Below are positions 27,843-37,031 of a DNA stretch of 53,359 nucleotides, one piece after another. The notes beneath the pieces are model-generated. The model worked only from the letters and a program-made list of their open reading frames with translations. It had not been told where the DNA came from and searched no databases. This DNA is from Borreliella mayonii (GTDB lineage Bacteria; Spirochaetota; Spirochaetia; Borreliales; Borreliaceae): assembly GCF_001945665.1 (NCBI RefSeq), contig NZ_CP015795.1, positions 1-53,359 on the forward strand, written 5' to 3'. The translations under genes were made by a program, and so were the position numbers. Positions within the stretch are counted from its first letter, which is position 1; the number at the start of each line of letters is the position of its first letter.

Positions 27843-28454
27843 ATGAGTGATTCAATTGATTTTCAAAAAGAGATAGAAAAACTAAAAGCATCAAAAGTAG
27901 AACTTGAGAGCCAGCTTGAAAGTTTAAAGAAAAATCAATCTCAAAAAATTGTTTTAGACAAGCTTCAAAGCGTTAATGCTAGCAGCTACCTCGTGTTTGA
28001 GAGTAGTCATAAATTTCAAGATGGGGGGCTTTATTTTGCTCAAAAAGGCGGACTTAAAAGCTCTCCTGCTGATAAGTTTGAAAATTACCAAGCGCAAGAT
28101 TTTTGTTACAAATGTGGGGTTAAGCTTATTGTTAATGGCTCACATTTGCAAATAGCAAGAGGCGGCGGTAATGATCTTTATGGGGTTTGTGTCGACTTTG
28201 ACGATTTTTCAAGAACCGGTACGGTTGTTACAATCACTTGTAGTTTTGAATGTGTTTTGATTACTAAAGACAAAACTATCAAAGCATCAGACAAATTAGT
28301 AATAAACAGCTAAGGGGTTTTAGAAAAATTTGGCAAGAATGCAACAGTTATTCACGCTTTAGCATTAGGTCCTGCTGAAGAATTAAAAGATAGAAGAAAT
28401 GTTTATGGCGTTAGAGTTCTTTTTTTGGTCAAGCAAATAAAAGATGCAATTTAA
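27843..28454 (+). pseudogene. DUF228 gene with one in-frame stop (BBA40 region)
   Basis: ATG 27843 follows AAGGAG. The frame is open for 156 codons, stops at TAA 28311, and continues in the same frame to TAA 28452 with a coding-like tail (GVLEKFGKNATVIHALALG). A complete gene would be 203 codons. The family is DUF228, a cp32 head-region protein with a coiled-coil N-terminus (IEKLKASKVELESQLESLKK) and a compact domain rich in Gly. A 156-residue shortened protein is likely made. It lies directly before the probable capsid gene. Confidence 0.7.
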
Positions 28455-28470
28455 AAAAGGAGAATTTAAA

Positions 28471-29400
28471 ATGGATGAGAGCATATTAAATAACGACGAG
28501 TATGTAAACACAATAAGGGATGTTTTGGTTAAAGAATGTCCAATCCCTGAATATTATCATTTTCTAAATTCACAGCAAATACAAAGTAGCAATATTTCTC
28601 TTGGAATTGATAGAATTATCAAGTGGTATTCTAATTTAACAGACATTCCTACATTAAAGGTTAATGATTTTAACACAGTCTCAACAATAAAGTTCCAAAG
28701 ACAAGTAGTAAAAATTAATTATTTACCTTTTCAGTATGCATTTACTTACTATGCACTAGATGGAAAAGTTAACGTAGAGGCAAACACAAATATTAACATG
28801 AGAGAAGGACTTTTGGGAGCAATAACTGAGATACAAAAGTTAATGAGTGTGCATTATTTAAAAGGTGGACTTACACTCTCAAAAGATAATAAAAGAACTC
28901 TTCTTGTTGATGAGTCTAGCAATGAAACTATGTACGGACTTTTAAATCTTCCAAATCAAATAGACAAAACAGTTGAACAGACAAACATATCAGATCAAAT
29001 AAAATCAATAAATGATGATCTTTTAAAGATTAATTTAGAAGATGAGAGAAAGGTGCCTTTTAAAATACTTACAAGCAGTAAAATCAAAGGTCGTTTGCTT
29101 GAAAGGCTTCCAAACAACAATTATTCATACAAAGACATGCTTTTTGATTTTATAAGTGCAATTAATAATGATGCAAATATTGAGCTTGAGACTACAAATT
29201 TATTAGACGATGAAATTTTAATATATCCAAGAAGCAGCAAACTACTACTTTTAAAAGACGGTCACCAACCGATATTAAATTCATACACAGAAATTTCAAG
29301 TAGCAATTTTAGAACAAGTTTTCTTGACTTTTCTATTGGAACAATTTTGGCAACAAAAAATTCAATTCTTAGAATAAAATTTGAGCTAAAAAATGAATGA
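28471..29400 (+). CDS. Probable phage major head protein (BBA41-like)
   Basis: This 309-residue soluble protein opens the intact part of the head operon. I use ATG 28471, since AAGGAGAATTTAAA precedes it; an upstream in-frame ATG at 28444 lacks a ribosome site. No signal or membrane segment is seen. The sequence is mixed alpha/beta with YLPFQYAFTYYALDGKV near residue 80. Position after portal, scaffold-like and DUF228 genes is that of the major capsid gene in cp32. I infer the role from that order. Its stop overlaps the next ATG (ATGAATGA). Confidence 0.6.
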   Translation: MDESILNNDEYVNTIRDVLVKECPIPEYYHFLNSQQIQSSNISLGIDRIIKWYSNLTDIPTLKVNDFNTVSTIKFQRQVVKINYLPFQYAFTYYALDGKVNVEANTNINMREGLLGAITEIQKLMSVHYLKGGLTLSKDNKRTLLVDESSNETMYGLLNLPNQIDKTVEQTNISDQIKSINDDLLKINLEDERKVPFKILTSSKIKGRLLERLPNNNYSYKDMLFDFISAINNDANIELETTNLLDDEILIYPRSSKLLLLKDGHQPILNSYTEISSSNFRTSFLDFSIGTILATKNSILRIKFELKNE

Positions 29401-29845
29401 AAGCAAAGTAGATACCAATCAGGCTTTAAATGCAAATTTAAAAACTCTAGAAAGCGAGAACCTAGGATCACTGCAAACAGTGTATGAGCAAATACTTAGT
29501 CTTTTAATGCTTGATGTTAAGGATCTAAGCACCAAAGAATTTTCTTTATATTTAAATTTACTTGAGAATATTTTAATTCTTAAGAGAATAAGAATTAAAA
29601 GTTTAAATGATTTTACAATGTTTGTTCTGATTTATTATTTTATTAACTGCGAGCTAAAAAAAAGAAACAGATTAAAAGGTTTTAATAATCCGGTTAAGTC
29701 TGAAAAATTTAAAGAGATATCATTAGGGTATTTTCCCACAACTTTTGACAACAGCAGCAGTTGTGGGGGTGATTTTTGTAAATGTTTAGATAGTTTAATA
29801 GAAGATTTAAGAGCAAAAGGTTTTCTAATAGGAGTAGTTAAATGA
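29393..29845 (+). CDS. Head-region protein, 150 residues, unknown function
   Basis: This soluble protein overlaps both neighbours (8 bases with the capsid-type gene, 4 with the next), as usual for phage head completion genes. It is helical, Leu/Lys-rich, and carries three Cys close together in SSSCGGDFCKCLDSL (residues about 122-136), which could bind metal or form disulfides. Intact frame. Family not recognised; a head-tail connector or adaptor role is inferred from position. Confidence 0.6.
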   Translation: MNESKVDTNQALNANLKTLESENLGSLQTVYEQILSLLMLDVKDLSTKEFSLYLNLLENILILKRIRIKSLNDFTMFVLIYYFINCELKKRNRLKGFNNPVKSEKFKEISLGYFPTTFDNSSSCGGDFCKCLDSLIEDLRAKGFLIGVVK

Positions 29846-30216
29846 AATCTTTAGAGATGATTAATGCAAGTTTAAGTGATATTATAAATACATATTCACA
29901 AGAGCTTGTTTTCTGTAAATATAAAGCAATCAAAGATCCAATTAATGCATCTTATGAAACTAGATTTAAAAGTTCTGATGCTATTATTTTTAAAGGAATG
30001 TTTTTATTAATAAGTCCAGAAGAAGTAGTTGAGATCGAAGGTGTAAATATTTTTGATAAAAATATTTACGCCAAGGTGTATACTCTTGAGAATTTGAAAT
30101 TTGAGTACGGAGATTTGGTTAAGGTTTTTGATGATTTTTATTCGATCTTGGGCGCGCAAAAGAGCTACAAAGAAGGTCTAAATTATAATACTCTGGTTTT
30201 AAGGAGCTCTTGTTGA
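29842..30216 (+). CDS. DUF1506-like head-tail joining protein
   Basis: This 124-residue protein starts at an ATG overlapping the previous stop (ATGA). It has beta-strand character (GMFLLISPEEVVEIEGVNIF) and fits the size and position of cp32 DUF1506. Such small proteins next to adaptor genes are often head-closure or stopper proteins; this role is inferred. Intact. Its stop overlaps the start of the next gene. Confidence 0.55.
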   Translation: MKSLEMINASLSDIINTYSQELVFCKYKAIKDPINASYETRFKSSDAIIFKGMFLLISPEEVVEIEGVNIFDKNIYAKVYTLENLKFEYGDLVKVFDDFYSILGAQKSYKEGLNYNTLVLRSSC

Positions 30217-30581
30217 GTGTAAAAATTAAACTTAAAGACATTTCTTTTAATGCAGAAAATAGCATTAATATCAAATCGGAAGAACTTAAAAGAGAGATTA
30301 ATTTCAAACTAGCAAAGTTTGCTTACAAAGAGTTTTATTCTAATATTTTTTCAAACAAAGGAATAAAAACAGCTTTTAGGAAATCTATTCAAAAAGGACT
30401 TGTTGAAATAAAAGATCAGTTTAGGGTTTTTTGCAATAATTATTTACTTAGCAGACAAACAGGCCTTAGGTCAAAAAGAGCTTTTAAGACCAAAAAGGCC
30501 AAAGAGGCTAAAGAATTTAAAAGCTTTTTTAAAAGCATTGAAGCACAGTCTCTTGAAGGTAAAAGAAAAGGACAATCATGA
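30213..30581 (+). CDS. Basic head-tail region protein, 122 residues
   Basis: Start chosen at the second of two adjacent TTG codons (30213) because GGAG lies 6 nt upstream; TTG 30210 would leave 3. The product is very basic (SRQTGLRSKRAFKTKKAKEA near residue 85). It is coupled to both neighbours by overlaps. By position it could be a tail-completion or HK97 gp10-type protein. Intact frame; family not certain. Confidence 0.5.
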   Translation: MSVKIKLKDISFNAENSINIKSEELKREINFKLAKFAYKEFYSNIFSNKGIKTAFRKSIQKGLVEIKDQFRVFCNNYLLSRQTGLRSKRAFKTKKAKEAKEFKSFFKSIEAQSLEGKRKGQS

Positions 30582-31117
30582 TTATAGGACTAAATGAATC
30601 TGTACAGTTTTTAATAAAAATACTTACGAATTTTAAAAAATATTTGGATCTCAAAGAAATAGAATTAGAAATCTTAAATACTTATAACCACCCGTATTTG
30701 GAAAAGTTTGCTACAAATGCCAGTAATTTACTTGTATTAAAAAGCGAGTCTTTCGAGGGGCTTACTCCTAGAAATCTAGGGGGTAGAAATTCTTGTAAAG
30801 AATCTAATGAGTTTAGATTAAGGTTTTCACTTTATTTTTTAAGTTTTATTTTATTTAAAGCTTACAAAGATTCTTATGAGATCATTTGCAAAGTGTATGA
30901 ACACTTTTTAGAATTTTTACACGAGAATAGATTTAAGTTTGAATTTACAAAAGAGCTTGATGGTTGTTCTTATTTGCTTTTAACTTATTATCTGTGCTCG
31001 ATTAGCAATTTAAATAATGACGGGCTACTTGGCGTTTCGAATATGCATGCCAATATGTGTTTTAGTTTTAATCAGATTTTTGTTGCAAATATACAGGTTT
31101 TAAAACAAGAAAGATAA
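30578..31117 (+). CDS. DUF764-like tail-terminator-region protein
   Basis: This 179-residue protein starts at an ATG that overlaps the previous stop. Segments such as EFLHENRFKFEFTKELDGC and YYLCSISNLNNDG fit the Borrelia DUF764 family in length and place, just before the sheath-type gene. Tail terminator proteins usually occupy this place; the function is inferred. Intact, and last of the continuous coupled block 28471-31117. Confidence 0.55.
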   Translation: MIIGLNESVQFLIKILTNFKKYLDLKEIELEILNTYNHPYLEKFATNASNLLVLKSESFEGLTPRNLGGRNSCKESNEFRLRFSLYFLSFILFKAYKDSYEIICKVYEHFLEFLHENRFKFEFTKELDGCSYLLLTYYLCSISNLNNDGLLGVSNMHANMCFSFNQIFVANIQVLKQER

Positions 31118-31153
31118 ATTTTAAAAAAAATAAATTTAAAAAAAGAAGGATAA

Positions 31154-32225
31154 ATGCCAAAAGATACAATAAGTGTTAGTTTAGTGCAAAATAGATTAGC
31201 TTTAAACAATATCAATTATTACAATCCGCTTTTAATTTACAAAAGCAATGTTTTAGCAAGCAAATGTTTGGCATTAAGTGTTACAAATTTTGAGGAGTTG
31301 CTTAAAAAGCTTGAGATACAAAAGACCCAAGAGCTTGATTCTTTTAAGAAGAAAATATCAGAAGAACAGATAAGCTTTTTACAAAAATCAATGGGTGATT
31401 TTTGGGGGCAAGACGGACTTAAGTCTGTTGATTTTTATGTTTACAATCAGATTAAAGAGATTAAAGATTTCTTAAAATCCAATTTACATCCGTTTATAGT
31501 TTTTGTAAATCAAGCAGAAGATACTATTGGTAGTGATTTTGAAGAGCTTAGAAAAGCTTGCAATTTTATTGTAATTTCTACTAAAGATGGCAACTTTCCA
31601 AATTTTTTAAAAGGCAAAGACAAAAGTGAGCTTAAAAATATTATTGCTGTTTACGGAGGCATTCAAAATTTGCACCTTAAGTTTACAGCACTGTATTTGC
31701 ATCAATCAAGCATTTTCCATGCTGTTAATCCTTATGGTATGATTTTAAATTCTGCTCCTATTTATGATGATTCTCTTATTGATTCTCTTAGAAAATCCAA
31801 TATTAATTTTTATTCTCTTTTAAATGAAACCGGCAATGATGGCATTTTAGCTTTCAAAGAAGGAGTTAGTCTCTCAGGTGATCCGATTGATGAGGCTTTT
31901 ACGCTTTTTTATATTAAAAATGAAGCAATCAAAGAGCTTATTCGGATTTGGAATAAAAACAATAGAGCTAACAGTAAGCTTGGTGCCTTAAATTTGGATG
32001 GCAATTTGCCAAACGAATATACAGCAGGGCTTGAATGTTTTTTTTCATGAACTTAAACAAAAAGGCCTTATTATTTCTTATAAGCAGATTAGACTTAAAA
32101 TTAATTCTTCTGAAGGTTTAAGCTTAAGCTTGGAAGTTGCACTTAAGTACAATGACAGCTTCAATAGCGTTAATTTAATAATAACAACACAAGAGATAAA
32201 CGAATATTTAAGGAGAGCATCATAA
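31154..32225 (+). pseudogene. DUF787 gene, tail-sheath-like, with one frameshift
   Basis: ATG 31154 follows GAAGGAT. The frame encodes 298 residues and ends early at TGA 32048 because a T run (32038-32045) holds 8 T where 7 would keep the frame. The correct C-terminus (HELKQKGLIISYKQIRLKIN) runs open to 32225. One base change would restore a gene of about 357 codons. The DUF787 family, about 360 residues in cp32, resembles contractile tail sheath proteins in placement, followed by a tube-like gene. Because T8 is a slippery run, occasional transcriptional slippage could make full-length product. Confidence 0.65.
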
Positions 32226-32648
32226 TGAAGGAATATTATTCACTGGATTTAATATTTTTTAGCTTTAATGACAATTTAATAGACAACAGGTACTCTTTGG
32301 TATAGCACAGAGCCTAATGTAATGGCCAAGGTAAGCACAGAAGACAGAAATTTTCCAATTCCAAGCTTTAGAGATCCAAGAACCGTTGTTCATATTTTTG
32401 ATTTAGAAGTAAGCAAAGGATCTTTTGATTACAAGCTCTTAACAAAGCTAGGCAATGAGCAATTTTACGAGAATGTACCAAAATCTAAAAAGTTAAAAAG
32501 ACTGGTGTTTAACGATCAGATGGGACTTAAAATTATTTCAAATAGTGCATTTTTTGCAGAAATACCAACTAGAAAGTATTCAGCTGATAATGATACGGTT
32601 AAGTTTACAATTCATGCAATCAATTGTGATGTTGAGAAAGCAAGTTAA
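32225..32648 (+). pseudogene. DUF1463-like tail-tube gene with a frameshift
   Basis: ATG 32225 overlaps the TAA of the sheath-type gene and reads KEYYSLDLIFFSFNDNLID. A frameshift near 32280-32285 then separates it from the open frame that runs to 32648 and contains EDRNFPIPSFRDPRTVVHIF. The reconstructed protein of about 140 residues matches DUF1463, which follows DUF787 in cp32 and is a likely tail tube. A 108-residue fragment could be made from ATG 32322. Confidence 0.6.
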
Positions 32649-32712
32649 AAGCAATTTGATTGAACAATAAAAATGTTTTAAAAATGTTTTAATTAAAGGA
32701 TGCGAATTTAAA

Positions 32713-33204
32713 ATGAGATATAAGTTAAAAATATTAACCAGATCCAAAACACATACATACGTTTTAAAAGATATTCCCATGTATGAGTGGGACAGTGTGT
32801 TTTAGGATTTGATGTTGAAAGAGATGAACTGATTGGCAAACTTAATGATCTGCGAACATTAAAAGAAATAACTAAATTAATGATCTCAAGAGGGCTTTTA
32901 GATGAATTTTACGAAATTATAAACAAAGAGAGAAGATATTCTGAACTTTACAAGTATGCTTCTTCCCACAATTCTTTTTTCAGTTCAGTATTCACTTTTT
33001 GAAACAATAGAAGGTTTTAAAAAGCCCGGTTTGGTTTACATTGAAAGCTTTCAAGATAAAAACGGCGATTACATTAAATATCACTACATTGACGAGCGCT
33101 GGAGTTATGATTTTTTAATTACAAGCAATTCTTCAGGCTTAAATCAAGAAGATTCTTTAGAAACTGGTTTTGATTCTTTATTGCAAGAAGGTGGCAATGA
33201 ATAA
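32713..33204 (+). pseudogene. DUF1473-like gene with two frameshifts
   Basis: ATG 32713 opens MRYKLKILTRSKTHTYVLKD. A shift in the TTTT run at about 32800 is needed to reach LGFDVERDELIGKLNDL, and a second in the T5 run near 32995 to reach ETIEGFKKPGLVYIESFQD. The total would be about 163 codons. Size and order suggest DUF1473, a tail assembly gene of cp32. Both frameshifts lie in T runs, as in the sheath-type gene. Confidence 0.55.
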
Positions 33205-33415
33205 GCAAGAGATTGCAACCAATTATTTTAAATACATAGACTATTTGACAAGAGAAGCTAATAAGTATTATTTTCCTGTTGTAATGGGCATTTGCACATA
33301 CAAAGATGTTAAAAAAATGAGCTACAAAGAGCTTGTAGAGGTTGACCGAGTAGCTAATTTAAAGCTTAACAAGGAAATATATGAGAGGGTTTTGTCCTTT
33401 AGTAGCATGTTTTAA
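33197..33415 (+). CDS. Small DUF1322-like protein, 72 residues
   Basis: ATG 33197 follows AAGAAGGTGGCA and overlaps the previous stop. The product (MNKQEIATNYFKYIDYLTRE and onward) is helical and soluble. It is placed between the tube/chaperone region and the tape-measure-type gene, where tail-assembly chaperones lie. Size fits DUF1322. Intact frame. Confidence 0.55.
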   Translation: MNKQEIATNYFKYIDYLTREANKYYFPVVMGICTYKDVKKMSYKELVEVDRVANLKLNKEIYERVLSFSSMF

Positions 33416-33423
33416 AGGTTTTT

Positions 33424-34812
33424 ATGTACGAAGAAAACAATAATGATAAATTCACAATTACATTAGAAGGTATTCTTGACAAAAATGCCACAAAGAGTAA
33501 TTTAAAAAAAGAGTTTTTAAGTCTAAAAAGGGAAAATTTTTTCAGTCAGATTCTTGGTGGTTTGAGTGGGAAAAGTAGTAAAGATTTTTTATCCTCAAGT
33601 TTTGAAAGGCTTAAAGGTCTTAAAACTCCCAAAAGTGACAATCTGCAAAAATCAGCAAGCTTTAGGTCTTTGAATGTTTTGGGCAAAGATAATTCTTTTA
33701 AGGATTTTCTAAGCTATGATTCTCATAAAAACAACCCAAAGAGTGTTTTAAAAGATTTGGATTTGGATTTCAATTTTGACTTGAAAGATAAAATCGGCTT
33801 GCCCACCAGGCACTTAAATGAGAAAAAAAGCAATCTTAGTTCTTATTTAAAGCCAGGAGTAGATAAATTAGATCCTTTCTCTAGCCAGTATTCATATTTT
33901 AAAACTGAAAATATTAAAAATACTTTTAAGCAAAGTTTTATTAATAATTCCGATAAATATCAAAATAATGTCCCAAAAGACTTTAGATTAAATTCTAATT
34001 TTGCCAAAATTTTCCCTTTTAAAGATGATTTGCAAGAACCATTAGGCTTGAAAAACAAAAACAGTCAGATTGTTTGGGAAAATTTGATGACTTTTAGAAA
34101 TCTTTTTAAAGCCTCAAGTCCTGTTGATTTTTTTAATATAAAAAATGGTTTTAATGATTCAAATTTGTCTTTAAAGGAATTTAAAAATTTAAAAGACACA
34201 AAGACTCAGCTAAGTCTTGAAAATTTGGTTTACAGAGATTCTCAAAAAGAAAGTGCAAATAAAATTCTAAAAAGCAATAGATCTTTTGAAACAGAGCTTG
34301 AGAGAAATGATTTTTTAAGAAAACTTTATGTTCTTCAAAGTTCCCAAAATCCAAATTCAAGTTCAAATGATTTCTCTTTTATGGTTGAGCTTGCACAGAA
34401 ATTAAAAAACGACGGACATGCAAAAAATGATTCAAAAGCCATTAGCCTGGTAAGTGATTTTTTTAAAGGGTGAGAATAATTTAGAAAAAGTTTTAAGTTT
34501 TAAAATGCCAACAATTTCTTTAAAAAATCCAAATGGGGAGCCTGAATTTTTAAACAGCAAAGTAATAAGCAGTGCCTTTGAGCCTGAATTAGGCCCACTC
34601 TTAGAAAAACTTTAGAACTTTTAGAATGGGCTAAAAATTACGATTTTACTAGTAGTGTACTGGACCCTTTAAGAAATACTTTTTCAAATCTTGCCAGTAT
34701 TTTAGCACAAGCGTTTGAAAGCTTACCTTTGGTTGAGTACATGACAAATATGTTAAATAGTAGTGATGAATTTAATTCAAGAGGAATTGATGATGATTCT
34801 AGAATGCCTTAA
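33424..34812 (+). pseudogene. DUF759 gene (tape-measure position) with frameshifts at the end
   Basis: ATG 33424 opens 349 codons of a Lys/Ser/Asn/Phe-rich protein, stopping at 34471. The next part continues in another frame as NNLEKVLSFKMPTISLKNPN, then meets a stop at about 34613. A third frame (LLEWAKNYDFTSSVLDPL) runs to TAA at 34810. The intact gene would be about 460 codons and matches DUF759. The place between chaperone-like and baseplate genes is that of a tape measure, though no membrane segments or long heptads are seen. Confidence 0.6.
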
Positions 34813-34830
34813 GTATGAAAGAGGTTTTAA

Positions 34831-35393
34831 GTGATTAAAGAGCAAGCCAGTAGGTTAATAAAAGAGATTGTAAATCAGATCTCAAGTTTAGCAAGCATTT
34901 CTAATTTTGTTTTACTGTTCCCAAGGCTTGATTTTAAAGACCTTGGGTACATTCCCCAACTGTTTTTTATTTTTGTAAAGCACGATCTAATAGAAGAAAA
35001 TCTCTCAAGTGTAATCTCAGACCATGCAGTAATTGATTTTACAAATACAAAAAGCGAATATGTGAACTTCAACATTACTCCAAGGCCTGAGATTGTAACA
35101 ATTAATAAAGGAATTTTGTCATCTATTTATGACCAAACTTTGCTAAGAGTGTTAAGAGAAACTCCTTTTATGAACAGTGCTTTAGAGTTTAATAGCAATT
35201 TTATAAAATGCAGTTTAGGCAAAGGTTTAACCTAGGGGTTTATTACAGTATGTACAGCCCTTCAGTAGGATTTCACGAGGTGGTAAGCATTAGTTCATTA
35301 AAGCTTAAAGACACAGTTTATCTAGAAGAGGTGGAAATTAGCTTTCAAGTAAAAATTTGCAAAACGTTTAATATTTTAACCTATAAAGGTTAA
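34831..35393 (+). pseudogene. DUF792 gene with one frameshift
   Basis: GTG 34831 opens 134 codons that stop at 35233. The real C-terminus (MQFRQRFNLGVYYSMYSPSV onward) is in the +1 frame and runs to 35393. One base missing in the A4 run near 35205-35210 explains it. A gene of about 187 codons fits the cp32 DUF792 family, probably a baseplate or tail-tip protein. A terminator follows at once (35369-35400) and then the unrelated BBA52 gene, so the phage operon is interrupted here. Confidence 0.6.
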
Positions 35394-35400
35394 AATATTA
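35369..35400 (+). terminator. Terminator ending the right phage segment
   Basis: TAATATTTTAACCT (35369-35382) pairs perfectly with AGGTTAAAATATTA (35387-35400). It overlaps the end of the DUF792 frame. Confidence 0.75.
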
Positions 35401-35430
35401 ATTACAAACCTAGATATTAGGAGAATATTA

Positions 35431-36270
35431 ATGAGACAATTTAAGCTTATTTTAATATTTTTTTTATTTATTGTTTCAACAACATATTCAAGTGTGGCAA
35501 GACCATTTGATTTTAAAAAATGGAATTTTAAAAAAGACATAGATTTAGCTTATGTATTAATGCATGACATTGACAATGGGGTTTTAACCAAATCTCAAGA
35601 TAAAGCTGGCAGCATCAAAAGTCAAGAAATACTTGCTAAACTTAATGCACTGAGTGTTTATTCTAATAGTTTGCAAAAAACAATAAAAACAAGACTTTTT
35701 AGAGATAGATTTCAAAAAGAGGTGGAATTGCCACTACTTAAGATCTTTAGAAAATATAAATATTTAACAAGAAATTACAAAAATAAAAGCCTTATTGAAA
35801 ATCCGGAATATACAAAACTTATTGCAGAGAGAATTATTAAAAAAGTTCTTTTTCTGGAAAACTATTTTCAATCTAGGCTTAAGAATGTAAAATCTCGTGA
35901 AAATGTTAAAAAAAGAATAGTTGAGAATCAGGACAACTTAAAGCTTTTAAAGGGTAAAACTAATAGATTTGTTGGCTTAAAGCATTCAAGCTTTAAACCT
36001 TCTAAAAGATCACAAGTTGTAAAAAAATGTAACAAAAGACGAATCTTAAACAAGGATGATCTTAGCCGTTCAGAAGACGAGTTTTTAAATGAGCTAGAAA
36101 GCAAGGATCCAGACGAGCTAGAAAGTGAGGACCCAGACGAGCTAGAAAGCGAGGACCCAGATGAGCTAGAAAGCGAGGACCCAGATGAGCTAGAAAGCGA
36201 AGTTGTTGCGCTTAATGAAAGCCAAGATGAAGATGAGTTTTTTGATTCTTTTAAAGATCAGTTTAACTAA
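35431..36270 (+). CDS. BBA52-like outer membrane protein
   Basis: This 279-residue protein matches BBA52, an outer membrane protein reported to help spirochaetes leave the tick gut. The signal peptide (about 1-25, ending STTYSSVA) has no lipobox Cys. A Lys/Arg-rich helical domain (about 30-200) is followed by an acidic repeat tail. Five 8-residue units of type DELESEDP are encoded by 24-bp tandem repeats at 36091-36204. The ATG has GGAGAATATT upstream, identical to the leader of the next gene. BBA52-54 interrupt the phage late genes between DUF792 and DUF693. Confidence 0.85.
   Translation: MRQFKLILIFFLFIVSTTYSSVARPFDFKKWNFKKDIDLAYVLMHDIDNGVLTKSQDKAGSIKSQEILAKLNALSVYSNSLQKTIKTRLFRDRFQKEVELPLLKIFRKYKYLTRNYKNKSLIENPEYTKLIAERIIKKVLFLENYFQSRLKNVKSRENVKKRIVENQDNLKLLKGKTNRFVGLKHSSFKPSKRSQVVKKCNKRRILNKDDLSRSEDEFLNELESKDPDELESEDPDELESEDPDELESEDPDELESEVVALNESQDEDEFFDSFKDQFN
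36091..36204 (+). repeat. 24-bp tandem repeats in the BBA52-like gene
   Basis: Five units start at 36091, 36115, 36139, 36163 and 36187 (the last partial). Units 3 and 4 are identical and the others differ by a few bases. Since 24 is a multiple of 3, copy number can change without breaking the frame, varying the length of an acidic surface or periplasmic tail. Confidence 0.9.
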
Positions 36271-36353
36271 ATTTTAAATTTGAATATTTTTTTGATTTAC
36301 TTTAAAAGCTTTTAAGTTTTTAAGCCAGAATAATTTTTATTTGGAGAATATTA

Positions 36354-36629
36354 ATGAGACAATTAATTTTCATTTCTTTTTTGTTTTTAAGCTTGAATTT
36401 GTATTCTTATGATCTTCAAGATGATGAAGAGATTGCAGTCAAGTTCTTATACGAAGAAGTAAAAATTAGTGGCAATTTAACCGAAGATCATGCTGTTACT
36501 TCTGTTGAAAGGTTAATACAGAATGTAATTAATAAAATAGGATCTGAGAATATTTTAAACATTGAGCATAATATAACTTTTAATGGTTTGTCTGTAATGG
36601 TGATCTATAAAGTTAAAAAGCAGAGTTAG
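36354..36629 (+). CDS. BBA53-like small exported protein
   Basis: This 91-residue protein has a signal peptide (about 1-18, ending LNLYSYD) without Cys and a small mature domain with a conserved-looking pair INKIGSENILNIEHNITF and VMVIYKV. The next gene encodes a protein with the same pattern (IQKIGLKNVLDINHKILF and VMVIYKS), so the two are paralogs. The leader TTGGAGAATATTAATGAGAC copies that of BBA52. Function unknown. Confidence 0.75.
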   Translation: MRQLIFISFLFLSLNLYSYDLQDDEEIAVKFLYEEVKISGNLTEDHAVTSVERLIQNVINKIGSENILNIEHNITFNGLSVMVIYKVKKQS

Positions 36630-36663
36630 TAAAGTATTTGCTTAAGGTAAGTTGGTAGCATTT

Positions 36664-36930
36664 GTGAGAAAAGTTTTTACAATTTTTATTTTATTTTTTT
36701 GTTTATTTTTTAATTTGCATTCTTATTCTGTTGGGAATAATGCAGGGATTAAGGTTAAAATTTTTAATTTTAAACTAAATCAGCAGAGATCTTTTGAGGA
36801 ATTGGAGAGAGATTTAAGACTTTTTATTCAAAAGATAGGTTTGAAAAATGTGTTAGACATTAATCATAAGATTTTGTTCACTGGGGTAGAGGTTGTAGTG
36901 ATGGTGATTTATAAATCAAATCAAGAGTAG
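36664..36930 (+). CDS. BBA54-like small exported protein
   Basis: Paralog of the preceding gene, about 88 residues. I start at GTG 36664, which gives MRKVFTIFILFFCLFF, parallel to the MRQ starts of its two neighbours. TTG 36652, with AAGG 4 nt upstream, is the alternative and adds 4 residues. The signal peptide ends near LHSYS. No lipobox fits. Lies 34 bases after its paralog and is probably in the same transcript. Confidence 0.7.
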   Translation: MRKVFTIFILFFCLFFNLHSYSVGNNAGIKVKIFNFKLNQQRSFEELERDLRLFIQKIGLKNVLDINHKILFTGVEVVVMVIYKSNQE

Positions 36931-37031
36931 AAAATTAAATTTTGCTTTTAGGCTAATTTGTTAATCAGTTTGTTAATTAACTTTTAAGCCTATAAGCTTG
37001 TTAATTTAAAAAAGGAGTTTTATTTAAAAAA

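Noticed and set aside
36091..36204. CRISPR-like repeat array
   Set aside because: The 24-bp units are direct tandem coding repeats without spacers; no cas genes are present anywhere in the window.
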